Source: Linnemannia schmuckeri
Lineage: Eukaryota > Mortierellomycota > Mortierellomycetes > Mortierellales > Mortierellaceae
Assembly (NCBI GenBank): GCA_029449235.1
Contig: JANATG010000001.1
Location: 4,464,001 to 4,528,000 of the forward strand
Length of the DNA: 64,000 nucleotides
Reading direction: 5' to 3'
Below, piece after piece: positions 34,279-46,263 of this stretch (its first letter is position 1; the number at the start of each line of letters is the position of its first letter). The translations under genes were made by a program, and so were the position numbers. Below the pieces are notes generated by a model. The model searched no databases, was not told where the DNA came from, and saw only the letters and a list, made by a program, of their open reading frames with translations.

Positions 34279-34696
34279 TGCTATTGTTGATGATGATTGC
34301 AGGGTTGGAAGTCGTTGGTGAAGGAAGGGGGGAGATCCCGGCAACCGAGCGAGAAAGACGAGGTGAATGCAACAACGACGAATGCAAAGTAGGGTGTGAG
34401 TTGAAGAACGGATGGAGGTCACGCGTTTGTCCGATAATGGGTTCTTTTGGGCATGCTTTTTTTTATTTTTTTTTTAAGCTAGTGTAAAAAGGAAGGCGTA
34501 GAGGGTTGGATGAAAGAAAATAATTTTGAATGGAAGTAGCGAGCCCGTAATTGGCTTTATTTCCATTCATGTCCAGCATTCGCATTCCACGTATTGTCCA
34601 TTCCTTGGGCCTCTTTCGCAAGCCAATTTTTTTTTTATCTCCTAGATCTTACCCCTCTCAGAAAAACGCATAATATATGAACAAGGGTCAAAATAT

Positions 34697-36221
34697 TCAC
34701 TCTTCGTTTATTCCCAGATGCTGAAACGCCTTCCTAACACCCTCCGCCAACCCAATACTCTGCCTCCGATACACCTCAACATTCACCTTCCCTTGCTCAC
34801 ACCCACCAGCAGCAGATTTCTCGAACCATTCCAACGCCACCAAATAACTCTGCTCAAGGCCACCCTCACCATTCTGATACATCACCCCCAGAGTACACTG
34901 CGCCTCGGCATGCCCTTGTTCCGCCGCTCTCCGATACCATTCTGCCGCCTTTGTATGATCCTGCTCGAGTAAACCATCTTTGCCATAATCGTACAATTCG
35001 CCTACACTGTACTCTGCCTTGTCGAGCCCCTGTTCTGCAGCCTTGAGTAACCACTCGAACGCTATGCGAAGATCCTTGGCCACCCCGAGTCCAAACTGAT
35101 ACAAGATCCCAATGTTGTACTGCGCCAGCGCGTATCCTTGAGCAGCAGACTTTCGAAACCAGAACAAGGCTGCCAAAAAGTTTTGATCGACACCCTGGGC
35201 GTGTCGGTACATAAACCCAACTATGTACTGGGAATGCTTCTCTCCTTGCTGAGTCGACTTTTTCAACAACTCCATCGCACGTTTGTAATCCACCATAACA
35301 CTACCACTGCCTTGACCATTATCGACAGCACCATCGTAATACAACCGACCCAAGTTATGCTGCGCGGTCGCATTGCCTTGCTCGACAGCCAAGAGGTAGT
35401 ACTCGATACATTTGGCATAGTTTAACGGCACCCCTCGTCCGTACTGGTATAGCAAGGCGAGACCGACTTGACACTGTGAATGGTTCAATGCTACTCCTTT
35501 GAGGTACCATTCACGGGCAACCTCGTAATCCAGTGAGACGCCCTCCTTAGCTTCGTCGTAAAAGGTTGCAATGTTGTACATTGCGGCTGGGTCGCCTGCG
35601 TTGGCGAGACGGAGGCACTGCTGATGGTATACTGACAGTGCGATGTTATCATTGTCGGTGGTAGTTCTAACATCGTTGGCGGTATCTGATTGAGAAGTGA
35701 CTTCTGTGTATGATGGTGCATTTGGGGGTGGAGGTTGTGCTTGGGATGGCGTGTATGCTGGAGGGAGTGCGGATGTCTCGCTCTCCTCTACTCGACGCTG
35801 GGCACGACCTGATCTGCTTTCGGTGATGACCTCCAACACGACATCCGGTACTGCAGCAACTCGATACGGAGCAAGACTGTGATGTATTTTAAGCGGGTGG
35901 AAAAAAACAAAGTATATAGACGTGAGGTAACAACACAGAGATTAACAATGGCTTGCATCTGTTTTTTTCCTACTCATAAAAACGGAAATAAAAAAAGGGA
36001 CAAAGAACATACACTGCTCCATTCTTTATGAGGAAGGGAAGAATTCTTGACCCGTTTCGAAGATGAAGAGCATTCTTGAAGATCAGCAAGATATCCTCCC
36101 ACAGTACGACCTCCTCTCCGCTGACAGAGTCCATTTGGCAAGGGATGTCAATCACTCCTTCTTGCGACCGTCCGATATCGTCAACGGCGCGTACAGCCTG
36201 GAAGCGTTCATGTGTTGACAT
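34697..36221 (-). CDS. Sel1-family member I, intact
   Basis: Exons 36221-36013 and 35876-34697. The intron 36012-35877 (136 bases, GTATGT..CAG) is phase 2, giving 462 residues. The N-terminal domain is shorter than usual (MSTHERFQAVRAVDDIG, EEVVLWEDILLIFKNALHLR, LPFLIKNGAV) and continues LAPYRVAAVPDVVLEVIT. A Pro-rich linker (PPAYTPSQAQPPPP) precedes about eight Sel1 repeats. Two of these carry insertions (YYDGAVDNGQGSGSVMVDYK and YDYGKDGLLEQDHTKAAEWY). The C-terminus adds a non-repeat tail ending FQHLGINEE. The only visible role is an alpha-solenoid binding surface. Confidence 0.88.
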
Positions 36222-36968
36222 GGGCTGGATTTTGTTTCGTAGTATGAGTTGGAAGAACGAATGATGAACGGAACGAGAGAATGGTTGAAGTTGAGGAGGG
36301 AAAGGACGATAGGGAGGATGGTCGGTGAGGTATAAGAAGGGATGAATGAAAAGTGAAGAGAAGAGAGAAGAGATGCAACAAAAACTGTTGGGCAGTCGAA
36401 AAAAGAAAAGTAGCGTGAGAGGACAGAGCGTGAAGAAGCGTGAGTCGACGCAATTTGTGGACCATGCACATTATCTCAGAGTAAAAGTATCTTGACAACA
36501 AATATCCGCGTAAACCAAAATCAAAATCGGGATCAGATTTCGACTGCTCTCATGGCGTGTGATGAGCGAATACCGAGAATAAAGAAAAATAAGCAAACAA
36601 ATAAACAAACAAACAAACAAACAACAGACACGCGCACCTTGCGGCCTCCTGAACGATGCAAGCAAAGTGGAGATGAATAACCAGAAGGTTCGGGCTAATG
36701 ATTTCCTTTACAGAACCATAAAAAAATCGACATTGACTCTCAAAAACAAACGGGATCATTAAAAAGTAGGAAGCCTCTTTCATTAGCAGAATGAAAAATC
36801 CCTCCATTCTCTCTCTCTCGAGTCATTATCGCCCTTTCCCTCATGTCCTTCCTGTATCCCTTCCATATCCTGACGAAACCATGCATTGATAATTGTTCCC
36901 TGAGCAGACACATTAAAACATCAATAAAATTCGTAACATCGTAGTATACTCTCGGAGCCGAGGAGGGC
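36222..36968. other. Promoter of member I and spacer, with CAAA microsatellite
   Basis: No gene is seen. A run of (CAAA/ACAA)n lies at about 36,592-36,624. Ser/Phe-rich short frames upstream of member I are leader shadows. Confidence 0.4.
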
Positions 36969-39075
36969 TCACCGCTTCCAAAGAGACTTGAGCTTCGAGA
37001 ACCCTCCCTTCGATCCAGCCTGCGCCTGCACTTGCACCTTTATGGGCGATGAGGCCACAGGCATCCCAGAATCCTTCATCAAAATCCTTACAGCCTCCAA
37101 ATCCCGTGGCGCCAGCTCATGTCCCTGCGCCACCGCCTTCTCCAACCAATCCTTCGCCACCCTCAAATCCCTCGCCACCTTTCCCTCAATTCCCCTCTGA
37201 TAAAACACACCAACACTGTATTGCGCCTTGGCATGCTCTTGCTTTGCAGCCCTCAAGTACCACTCAAACGCCACTCCCAAATCTCTGGACACCTCCTCGC
37301 CATGTTCATACATGAACCCGACATTGAACTGCGCCGGCGCGTGGTTCAGTTCCGCAGACTTTAAATACCACTCCAAAGCCTTCCGAGAGTTCTGATCGAT
37401 ACCCTTTCCGGTATCGTACAGCAGTCCAACACTGAACTGCGCCCGGGCGTGGCCCCGACTGGAAGCTCGGAGGTAGTACTCCATTGCCTTGGTATAATCC
37501 TGTAGTCCGGGAGCCTCGCCGTTCTCGTACATGACTCCCAAGTTGTGTTCCGCAGACGCATGCTCCTGCTCGGCCGCTCGAAGGTACCACTCAAAAGCCT
37601 TGTGCAAGTCCTACACGACCCCCTTGCCTTGATCATACGCGACGCCAATGTTATAAACAGCGCTCACATGCCCCAACTCAGCCGCCTTCATGTACCAATG
37701 CATCGCCTCCGTAAAGCTCTGAAGGACCCCCTGACCATGCTCATAAAACAGCCCCAGATTATACGCCGCGCCCGCATGGTCCTGCGCCGCTGCATGAAGG
37801 TACCACTCCATAGCCTCCGCATCGCTCTGCTGAAGACCCCGTCCCTCATCATACATGACCGCGAGGTTGTACTGGGCGGACGCGTATCCTTGCTTAGCCG
37901 AGATCATGTACCACTCTGCCGCTTTTTTATCGTCCTTAAGGGTTCCGTCGAGACCATTGTCGTACTGCAATGCGATCGCGTATGCGGCGGAGGCACTACC
38001 GTTCTCTGCGTCACACTTGTACGCTGACAAGGTTTCCGGAGATTCCAGATCCTCCTCTTTCACATGCAATGCAGGCTGCAGATCCTCCACGACCTTCAAA
38101 TCTGTCAGTGGCGACTGTTGCCGAATACGATCACCATGTTGATCCTGATTCTGTTCGACTCTGCACTGCTGCTGTTGGTAAAATGGCATCTTGAGCCTGT
38201 CATCCACAATCGCCTGAGGCCCCGGTCGAGAACCATACCCTCTCTCCTTCCCCGACATATGCTGATCTGCGCCTGCAGAGCCAAGGTAAGTCCTGCTCAA
38301 GGTATCTGCAATCTTGACGACGTCGATTGGAGCCGCAGGAGGCACATAGTGGGCATCGGAGGGGAGCGGTGTATGGTCGTACATCCTGTAATCGACATAA
38401 TCTCCTGACAGGCACTCTGGAGCCCTGGGGGTCTTGTTGGAAGGCGCTGGTGCGATAAAAGATGACGAGTCCTGTGTCGAGAGAAATGAGGTTGGTGGCG
38501 GTGGTGGTGGATAATAAGTTGACCGTCCTCCTTCTCCTCCTCCTCTTGAAGTATTGACACTTATGTCCATGAAAACTTGTTCTGGAATGGTCTGGGATGT
38601 TCCTGCTTCGGTGTACGGCACCTGACCCTCAATGACAATCTCCAGCGTCGCGTCCGGGATCGCAGCGATCCTCTGAGGACTCAATCTATTCGTCATTTCA
38701 TCATTTTGTTATAAAAAAGGGGTCTTTCCGTTAAAACTAAGCCCAAACATGCGTCTCACCACTCCACATACGAACCCAAAAAAAAGCACGCTAGCCCATA
38801 ACAAACACCTCACGACAACCTACGTGCGAAACTTGATATCCTTCATAAAGGGCAAGACCCCAGTCTCATGACGGACATAGAGGGCATCATGAAAGACTGC
38901 AAGGATATTCTCCCACAATACAATTCGGGCCCAGTAGTGGGATCCAAGTGGCAGGTTAGGAGATGACTCCTCTGTCGGGTGATGAGGATGAGGATGGTGA
39001 TGAGCCGTCCTTGAAGACTGGTCGGACTGCTTGTACGTGTTGGAGAGGTACTGGCGATGCATTGTCTTGCGACAT
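36969..39075 (-). pseudogene. Sel1-family member J, one amber codon and a shifted first exon
   Basis: Exon 2 (38685-36969) reads LSPQRIAAIPDATLEIVI, then a long Pro/Ser/Gln linker and about ten Sel1 repeats. Its only interruption is TAG at 37613-37611 (GVV*DLHKAFEW), where sisters have Gln. The tail is basic (GFSKLKSLWKR). The intron 38823-38686 (GTAGGT..TAG) is phase 2. In exon 1 the family start, ATG 39075 (MSQDNASPVPLQHVQAVRPV), shifts out of frame near 38,960. The rest of the domain (ARIVLWENILAVF, VLPFMKDIKF) lies in another frame, which has its own ATG at 39062. A protein with a scrambled N-terminus is therefore possible up to the amber codon. It is either a young pseudogene or a candidate for readthrough; I favour the former. 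Confidence 0.75.
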
Positions 39076-39515
39076 TGCTGGGGGGTGTTGAATGAGGGAT
39101 GAACGAAGGAGAGAGAGATAGGTGAAGAGGAAGAGAGGATGGTGAATGTATGATGAGAGAGAAGGAAAAGAAGAGAAAAATAAGGATGTCGCACTCTTTG
39201 TCGTGAACTGCGCACAGAAAACAAAACTGTAAAAGTTGACAGGGCGCGGATGTTGATGGACATCCAGGACCAAAAATCTAGGGCCCAGGCCCGGGACAAG
39301 AGATTGATCAAAATAAGTGAAGGGAGGAGGGAGAAGAGACCATCTGGCTCTTGAATGCTTGACCAGCGTATGTTCATACACCTCACAAAAAATTAGGAAT
39401 GCTTTTACTTTATTCTTTTTACTTTTTTTTTTAATTCATATTGATCCCTAAAAAAAACTCAAAAGATGCGCCAGCCAATACACATGCGCAATGGTAACGG
39501 ATCCTACTGCTTCTC

Positions 39516-41024
39516 CTACCGCCGGTCGTCGTATATCGGGTCCTCTAAATGCTCCAGAATATGGAAAGGACGCTCTTTTAGGACGTCATCCCACACAGGC
39601 CTGGCAGTTTGGTGGGGGATGTAGCCAATATCCGGTGTAGTATAGTAGTCTCTGTTCTTGCTGTTCTTTTCCCATATCCGTCCTGTCCTTGGTTCATTCT
39701 TTCTTGGATCTATTTGTAGAGTGTCAGTTGGAGGAAGAGCAGAAAAGCATAAGCACACATATCATATCAATACTCAAAATAATATGGTCGAAAAGCTAAA
39801 AAAAAACAAAAAAAATCAAATGAACAAGACGTACCGTCGAAGGCTTCGCGCAGGTAAAAGATCTCATATTCCTGAAAGTATCTTTCTCCGTTGGCGATCT
39901 TGTCTATGATCTTGGCAAGCGTGGTGTAGTCGTTGTACTGTGGATTGAACGAAACCATGTATTGGTCACGACGCTGTTGAATGTATTCTCCTGGTTGCGC
40001 AAAGCAGCTGAGCGAAGAGTCCAAAAATCGGAACAGGTCTATAATCGTAGCATGGTACATATAGGAGAGCAAGTTAGTATTCAGGGAGAAGGAAAGAATC
40101 TCTGGGCTTCATGTTCCTTGTCCAGAACCCCTTAATGTCTGGTCGAACTCAAAGAACAAAATGCATTGACCATTAATTGCCTCATTTAACTCCTCCCTTC
40201 CAACATCCAACAGAGATAGAGATGAACGTACCGTATTTGGTGTCGACGACGAGGATAGGGTGACGGGCAGAGCTCTCAAAGTCCCAATCGCGGTTATCCC
40301 ATACATCGTCAGGCGCTAGAGCTCCTTTAGTTCTCGTGATGAGCTTAACGTTTCCAGGAGCAAATGTTGAAAACCCCTGGTGCATCTCCTTTAACGCCGC
40401 CTTCTTGACATCCGACACGTGCAACTTCAATCCGTAGGGGACCATAATCTTAATCGCCTCTTCGTGTGAGTAGTACCGGATCCAAATGGCACGGTCTTCC
40501 AGGGGGTTCAACCTGTGAGGGAGGACCAAGAGTAAGATAGTTGTGACGACAAGGACCAGAAAGAAGAGGAGTCGGGTGAGGCGACGACCCGAGACGTTGA
40601 AATTGTGCCCACCCTTTTGTTGCCTCTTGCTCCCGAACGTGAAAGTCTGCCGCGTTGTGGTGCTTTGTTGTTGGGAACGGGTGTCGACGGTGGTGGGGAG
40701 GACCTGATATGACCCACCACTGCCAGAACGAGAGGATTGAAACTCTTGCCATTTGGCGTGGGCCTTCTTGAGACCGAAGACTGCAAAGTGGGCCGAGGTC
40801 TTGAGGCCGTCGAGGAAGATTGCAGGCCAATGATCGACCGTTGGGATCATGACATTGTAGTGCTGCTGATTAGATGAACGTACATGCGCGTGTCCGACGT
40901 GTTGCTGGAATGGGTTCGGGTATTGATCGGCGCCAGAATGAGATTCGACGATGGGGACGGATGCGGATTCGTCGTCTGAATGGTTGTGAGCCTTGCGTGC
41001 TTGCAGGGTGTCTGCGTCGGCCAT
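39516..41024 (-). CDS. Uncharacterised single-pass membrane protein, three exons
   Basis: Exons 41024-40232, 40038-39835 and 39709-39516. Introns 40231-40039 and 39834-39710 both start GTACGT and end TAG. The product is 396 residues. ATG 41024 (MADADTLQARKAHNHSDDES) is the start; longer in-frame upstream sequence is low-complexity. Residues 1-148 are polar and Gln/Ser-rich. RRLTR precedes one hydrophobic segment (about 151-169, LLFFLVLVVTTILLLVL). The charge pattern predicts a cytosolic N-terminus (type II). The C-terminal ~225 residues form a mixed domain (LEDRAIWIRYYSHEEAIKIM, YFQEYEIFYLREAF, ending LEDPIYDDRR) facing the lumen or outside. I recognise no family. It shares strand with the Sel1 array but no sequence. 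Confidence 0.8.
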
Positions 41025-42111
41025 TATGTCCTGTCTTGATCTCGACTCGGAGGGAGGAGATGTAGAGAAAAAAGGGATGGGTGAAGAGGGGAGAGAGAAG
41101 TAGGTGTGGATGAGTGCACTGAAGTGAGAAAAAAAAAAGAAAAGAGACGCAGCAGGTAAGAAGTCCGACCTAAAGGCACGCCGTGGCGTGTCTTGTTTGC
41201 ACTTGTTTTTTCCTTTACGCCCACTCCCTCTGTTCTCCCTTGCACGCTTGCAAAAAAAATAATAATACTCAACAGCCCAAATAAACAAACAGCGAACAAG
41301 AGATGCTCACACACACTCACATCGTCATACCCTTTCCTTGTACCCTCCGCCGTAATCCCTATTGCCTGCTTGCTTGCTAGAGATGAAATCCATTACATAC
41401 GCTTGGATCGCATGGAAAGCATGCCGCTCCTGTTTATGTGTAGAAGACGGAAAGGAGGCGGCGGCGGCAATGGATGCGGTAAAGAAGTCATGATCAACAG
41501 CCATTTGAATAAGAGCAACAGTTACTTATTTTGGATATGCGCAGGCCCCGCTTATTTCTTTCATGTATGCACGATGACCACGCTAGAGACATGCTCGTTT
41601 CCTCTTTTGGATGCCGCTACGAACGTCCTTCGTAGTTTCTTGTTTCTTATTCTCGTTAAGGCCTACGTCCCTCAGTGGCGCCGAGGAAGGGAGGTATGGC
41701 CATTAGACAAGGAGTCGGAAAAGAACATTCAATTCCATCTAGTTGGGTAAGATATTTACCAGAAGGGAGACAGGCGTCATGCCCTCGGTATGCTAACTGT
41801 GGAACAAAAGAAGGTTTCAATCAAGATCTCCACCGAGAGCAACAAAGAAAAGCAGAACCGCTTCCGTTGTTATTTTTGTCCCTTTGTGTCCACTAGGGTC
41901 AGGACTGGGCAGACAAGGAATGTGTTCAGAAAGACAATTAAATGCAACATGCTTGATTCGTGAAAAAGAGGATACATTTTTCTTAAAAAAAAAAGAAGAT
42001 AGTTGACATCGTTTTATCAGTGTGCGAAAAAATAATACGTGGAGGTATCAAATTGTACGTTTATTTATTTATTTTTTTGGTGAAGGAACAAAAAATATGG
42101 TCGATGATACT
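41025..42111. other. Spacer between two minus-strand genes
   Basis: It holds the promoter of the membrane protein and the 3' side of the secreted protein gene. A 185-codon plus-strand frame at 41193-41750 begins with TTG and has no recognisable composition. No gene is supported. Confidence 0.35.
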
Positions 42112-42663
42112 TTACAAAAATGTGGCGAAGACGGCAGCGGCAGCGACGACAACACCGACGCTCGACGCGATGGCCTTTCTAGACGGGGCATCACTAGCAA
42201 GAACATTCACAGTAGCATTACCACCAGCACCGTTCGACCCCGAAACAGAGCCGGAGCCAGAGCCGGAGCCAGAGCCAGAGCCAGATCCGGCCTCAGCAAC
42301 ACAAACAGTCTTGGTTCTCAAAATCTCAACAAACTGAGCGGCCAGACCCATCATTTCTGCATTACACTTGTTGGTCGTCTGACAAGACTGGTACCAAGCG
42401 TTACCGGCAGGCAGGCTGCAGTAACACTTGCGGTGTTGAGGGGTCAATTTGCTGTCTGAAAATTCTTTGATGGTGCCAATGTTGGAGAGGCTAGCACAGG
42501 CGGGTTGGAGGAGGATCATGGCGTCTTCGAGGCATTGGTCGCATGGTGTAGGGGCGGCGCGAGGGACGAAGGTACCGGCCGCGGAGGTTGTAAAGGGCAG
42601 GATGGTCATGGTGGAGAGAACCAGGGCCATGACGGGAAAAACGGTGATAGTGGAGAAGCGCAT
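42112..42663 (-). CDS. Secreted eight-cysteine GPI-type protein 1, CFEM-like spacing
   Basis: 183 residues. The signal peptide is about 1-28 (VMALVLSTMTILPFTTSAA). Eight cysteines sit at 41, 44, 56, 80, 82, 94, 100 and 121, i.e. C-x2-C-x11-C-x23-C-x-C-x11-C-x5-C-x20-C. A (GS)n spacer follows, then a C-terminal hydrophobic segment (SVGVVVAAAAVFATFL), as in GPI-anchored wall proteins. The count, the central C-x-C and the GPI layout recall CFEM proteins (haem or surface roles). The long x23 loop and the lack of the usual Asp context mean membership is not proven. It is a single exon. Three paralogues lie within 8.5 kb on the other strand. Confidence 0.85.
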   Translation of the reverse strand: MRFSTITVFPVMALVLSTMTILPFTTSAAGTFVPRAAPTPCDQCLEDAMILLQPACASLSNIGTIKEFSDSKLTPQHRKCYCSLPAGNAWYQSCQTTNKCNAEMMGLAAQFVEILRTKTVCVAEAGSGSGSGSGSGSGSVSGSNGAGGNATVNVLASDAPSRKAIASSVGVVVAAAAVFATFL

Positions 42664-43952
42664 TCTTGTCTATGAGGAGGATTTCTGGGCGGATGGAAGG
42701 CGAGAGAGTGTGTGTTGGATTGAGCAATGAGTAATAACGTGAGGGATGTCCTAGTATTTAAGCATTTTTATGATTTCGAGAAAACCTTGGCTCTTGAGCT
42801 GCGAGGAAAATGATAAAGGAATGCCGAAGAAGGTGATGTGAATATCCAATGAAATGGCTATTAGTTGGTGTTTTGTGAGAAGACGATGAAAAAAGGAAGG
42901 CGTGTCACAGTTTCTTTTCTTTTGCTCTCACTTTGATTCACTCACACAGCACAGACACCATACAGGCTACACGAAAAAAGAAGAGTGCATGTCTGTAATA
43001 ATAAGACTGAGAGGCGGTGCACTTAAATTGTCGTCTTTAGCAAATCCCTCGCTGGCCCAGTCATGTTCCTGGTGGGCATAAAGAGACAGTGCATGCCGTT
43101 TCTTTCTCTTTTGCTCGCTTGGTGCTCTCGGTCGAAATCTTGATTTAACTTTCTTTTGTACGACGACTGACAAGAATAATACGTATAGCGCTTGTCTCTC
43201 CCTATTCCTGGTAGTTACTTTACCCAGGTGGATGTATTCGGTTTCGACCCCTCGACTAATGGCCACGCCTCCCCTCCTCGGCGTCGCTGAGGGGGCGTAA
43301 GGTTTAACGAGGATGTGAATAAGAGACCAGAAAATACGAGGAGCGTAAATGGTGACATCAAGAAAATGAGGCTCGCGTGTCTCTAGTCCCGGTCGTCAGA
43401 AATACGGGGGGCGTGTGCACCCGTGGCCACTGCGAATTATTATTAGCTGTTGACCATGTCCATTTTTTTTCTTCAATTCGTTTCATCTCATACAATCTAA
43501 GCTCAATTGATAAACGTCATGTATGATGAAAGCAAGCGCGAATAGCACCCCATGTTGCTAAAGAACTTTGCTTTTCTTTTTTTTTCCTCATCCTCTTGGG
43601 AGAGATGCATGCACAAACAGCGCCACCACAAGAAACTCATCACCCATTGTGGTAGATCTGGCAACGAGGTTTTTTTTTCTCCAAGGTTTCGACTCAATGA
43701 TGGATGCGAGCATCTTGAGAATTCGATCTGAGCTTCTTTTAGTTGCATTTTTCTTTCCATTTTTTTCACATCCAGCTTTTACCAGGACGGGCGGGACTTC
43801 AATCAAGGGCTTGTTTCGTCGTCCAACCTCGCTTCCCATGAACACGGAACGAGAAGTATGATGCTGCCGATCAGGAGACGTAGAAAGAAGGAGGCCAAGC
43901 ACAAAGATCAGTTGAAAAACGAAGCTACATGCACGTTATCTCCAATGAGTAT

Positions 43953-43984
<32 letters not shown>

Positions 43985-44235
43985 GGCTATGTTTCAATTC
44001 ATCCTTCAACTTTCGGCGCCTGAAAAGCCCCGCTCTTCTTGTCCGGGATCGGAGTGATAATTGATGGCACTATGGGTTCCCTCAGGTACCGCAGAAATCA
44101 GATAAAAAAGCGACTTTCCCATCGATGCTCCCATTCTCACTCAACCCAACAGCACAACGAAAAATTTTCATCAAACCTCCTGATCTATCTTCTCTCCCCT
44201 CTTTTCTCTCTCCAAGGCTCACTTCACACAAAAAA
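42664..44235. other. Spacer with T26 run, promoter of secreted-protein pseudogene 2
   Basis: No supported gene. A T-run of about 26 lies at 43,958-43,984. The stretch 44,036-44,110 (gggatcggagtgataa, then taccgcagaaatcag) matches 45,485-45,535 upstream of pseudogene 3, showing that promoters were duplicated with the genes. Confidence 0.45.
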
Positions 44236-44727
44236 ATACATTTCCAAACCAGCACCGTCGCAGCTTTGTTCGCACTTTTCTCCTTCACCGCCCCACCGTC
44301 TTGCCGTCGCATCCCGTCCCATCTCCCTCGCCGCTAAGAACGACTGTGATCGCTGTGTCGAAAACTCAATGATCAAGTTCAAACCGGCCTGTGCAAAACT
44401 CTCCTACATCGGCTACATCGACGACATCGATGATTTTGCCGGCAGCAAACTCACTCCGCAGCACCGCAAATGCTTCTGTGAAATGCCACTCAACAGCGAT
44501 TGGTACCAGAACTGTAATATTTCCGAAACGTGTGGTATGGAGAAAATGGATGCAATGCATACATGGTCTCTGTCTTAACGACGGAGACTGTTTGTCCTGC
44601 CCCTGGGTTTGCTGAGGCCAACACAGCCGCGCACACTCCTAGTAGCGCGGTGTCTAGAAAGAGGGTTACCTCGACCGCTGCTGTCGGTGTTGCATGCGCC
44701 GCTGCCGTTTTCAGTGCCTTGTTGTAA
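44236..44727 (+). pseudogene. Secreted eight-cysteine protein, pseudogene 2
   Basis: The family start codon is ATA at 44236 (then HFQTSTVAALFALFSF). The frame shifts before CDRCVENSMIKFKPAC, which matches gene 1 closely. It runs through KLTPQHRKCFCEMP and YQNC..ETC, then shifts again near 44,550 (about a four-base duplication of gcaatgcat). The last part reads VLTTETVC, then a Ser/Thr spacer and a hydrophobic tail (AAVGVACAAAVFSALL) to the stop at 44727. Start loss and two frameshifts make it dead. KLTPQHRKC shared with gene 1 points to the closest relationship. Confidence 0.8.
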
Positions 44728-45637
44728 ATAGCAATCCCACTTTCATTTCAAATTTTATCTATACTCCTAAAGTATTCCTGGTCGTCCATTCTGTAAAATA
44801 GTCTGATCCTCTTCCTCACATAAAACAACGTTTTCCTTCTGTTATATTCATCATCACACGTCGTTTCTGTTTTCTTTTTAAAAGAGTTGAGTGTTTTGAA
44901 GACAGCAGCGCTCTAAAAAAGCGACGTGGTGTGAACAGAGGCAAAAAAAAATGTTCTTTTTATTTTTTTTTCACGAACCACATCTATGTTCGTAAGCAGT
45001 GAGTGGTACCGATTTCCTCTGGTGTGTTATTATGTTTTGAATGTGGTGTGAGTTACATGCGCGTATTTTACTTTAAAGTTGGGCTGAATAGCGCTCACTA
45101 TACTCAGACAGCGACCAGTCCGAACGGGGATTGAACGAACGTCTCCACCTGTTGATGGTACCAACGGGTGCCCTCAGCAGCCGGGTGAATAAAAAAGAAT
45201 TCACATAGAGGGAAGGTTTCGACCTAAGAACATCATGAGCAATTTTGATCAGATTTATTTTTTTTTGTTTGCAAAATTTTTCTCGTGAAACTCTACCAGG
45301 TCGCGTACAGACCAGTGGGTTATCTTTCTTCTCATGAAGGTGAGAGGAAGGAATGTGAGGCTGCCCAACCGGAGGCGTAAAAAGGTGCAAAACCTTCGAG
45401 TCGAAAAAATTGCCATGTTGTGTGAGCATCGATTCTTTTGTCTTTCGACTCATTCCCCAGCTGCTCTGAAAACAGCCCCCTTTTCCCGGGATTAGAGTGA
45501 CAGGATTCACCCGATACCGCAGAAATCAGATTTAAATAAACGCAACCTTGCTCACAACCCCGGCATACACTTCAGCGTTTTTCTTCTCTCTTCCCTCTTT
45601 CTTTCCTGAACAACAGACACTATCACCAGAAAAAAAA
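44728..45637. other. Spacer and duplicated promoter of pseudogene 3
   Basis: No gene is supported; a 145-codon minus-strand frame at 45073-45510 looks random. The end holds the taccgcagaaatcagat block shared with the promoter of pseudogene 2. Confidence 0.4.
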
Positions 45638-46115
45638 AGGCATTTCCATACCATCATTGCATCTACACTGCTTGCAGTCCTGTGCATTACCGCATCCACT
45701 GTCTCCGTTGGCACCACCTCCTCAATCATGTCCCTCACTGTTGCCTCATCCAAGACCGCCTGCCAGGCCAGTGTCGACAAAGCCGTCCTCGACACTAAAC
45801 CCTCCTGCAAGGGCATATTCTACCTCGGCAACATCAACACCATCGTCTTTGACAAACTCTCCAGCAAGGAAAAGACCTGTCTCTGTTTCATGACTGCCTC
45901 CGACGATTGATACCATTCCTGTAAACGACCTGATGCCTGTGATGCGGAGACAATGGAAGTGTATGCTGGAGCCATCGCACAACTGAACGCCAAGGCGTTT
46001 TGTCCTAATGGCGGGGTTTTCGCGGATGCTGCCGGAGGGTGGTGTGATGCCGGGTGGCAAGGTTGCTGCCGGTCTTATAGTTGCTGCTGCCGCTGTTATT
46101 GGTGCTCTTGTCTAA
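45638..46115 (+). pseudogene. Secreted eight-cysteine protein, pseudogene 3
   Basis: The start codon is AGG at 45638 (then HFHTIIASTLLAVLCITAS). The cysteine frame is conserved: C-x5.., then KPSC, CLC, SC and DAC. A TGA at 45908-45910 replaces the tryptophan that precedes YxSC in the intact gene. A later frameshift precedes the C-terminal hydrophobic anchor (GGKVAAGLIVAAAAVIGALV), which stops at 46113-46115. The first Cys pair is altered (ACQASVDKA for CDQCLEDA). It is the third copy in a small tandem array. Confidence 0.78.
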
Positions 46116-46263
46116 GTACCAACTTGTATCTTGGGAATGTGTCCTTGGTAGCGCAGGGACATCTCTTCTCGCCATCTTGTACCGTACTTCATTCTCTGCT
46201 CAATAAATAATGCATTCTCATATATCGCACGCAAAGGCAAAGAAAAAACGCATATTTATTTCT

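Noticed and set aside
10566..37613. TAG read as glutamine (altered genetic code)
   Set aside because: Intact genes here use TAG, TAA or TGA as ends and the affected copies have other lesions; decay explains it better.
41193..41750. 185-codon frame
   Set aside because: Begins with TTG, has no domain, signal or paralogue, and lies in a promoter region.
43588..43902. 104-codon minus-strand frame with Lys-rich middle
   Set aside because: No homologue or feature in the window; contains homopolymer-driven Phe/Lys stretches.
45073..45510. 145-codon minus-strand frame
   Set aside because: Random composition, overlaps the spacer between two secreted-protein pseudogenes, no start context.
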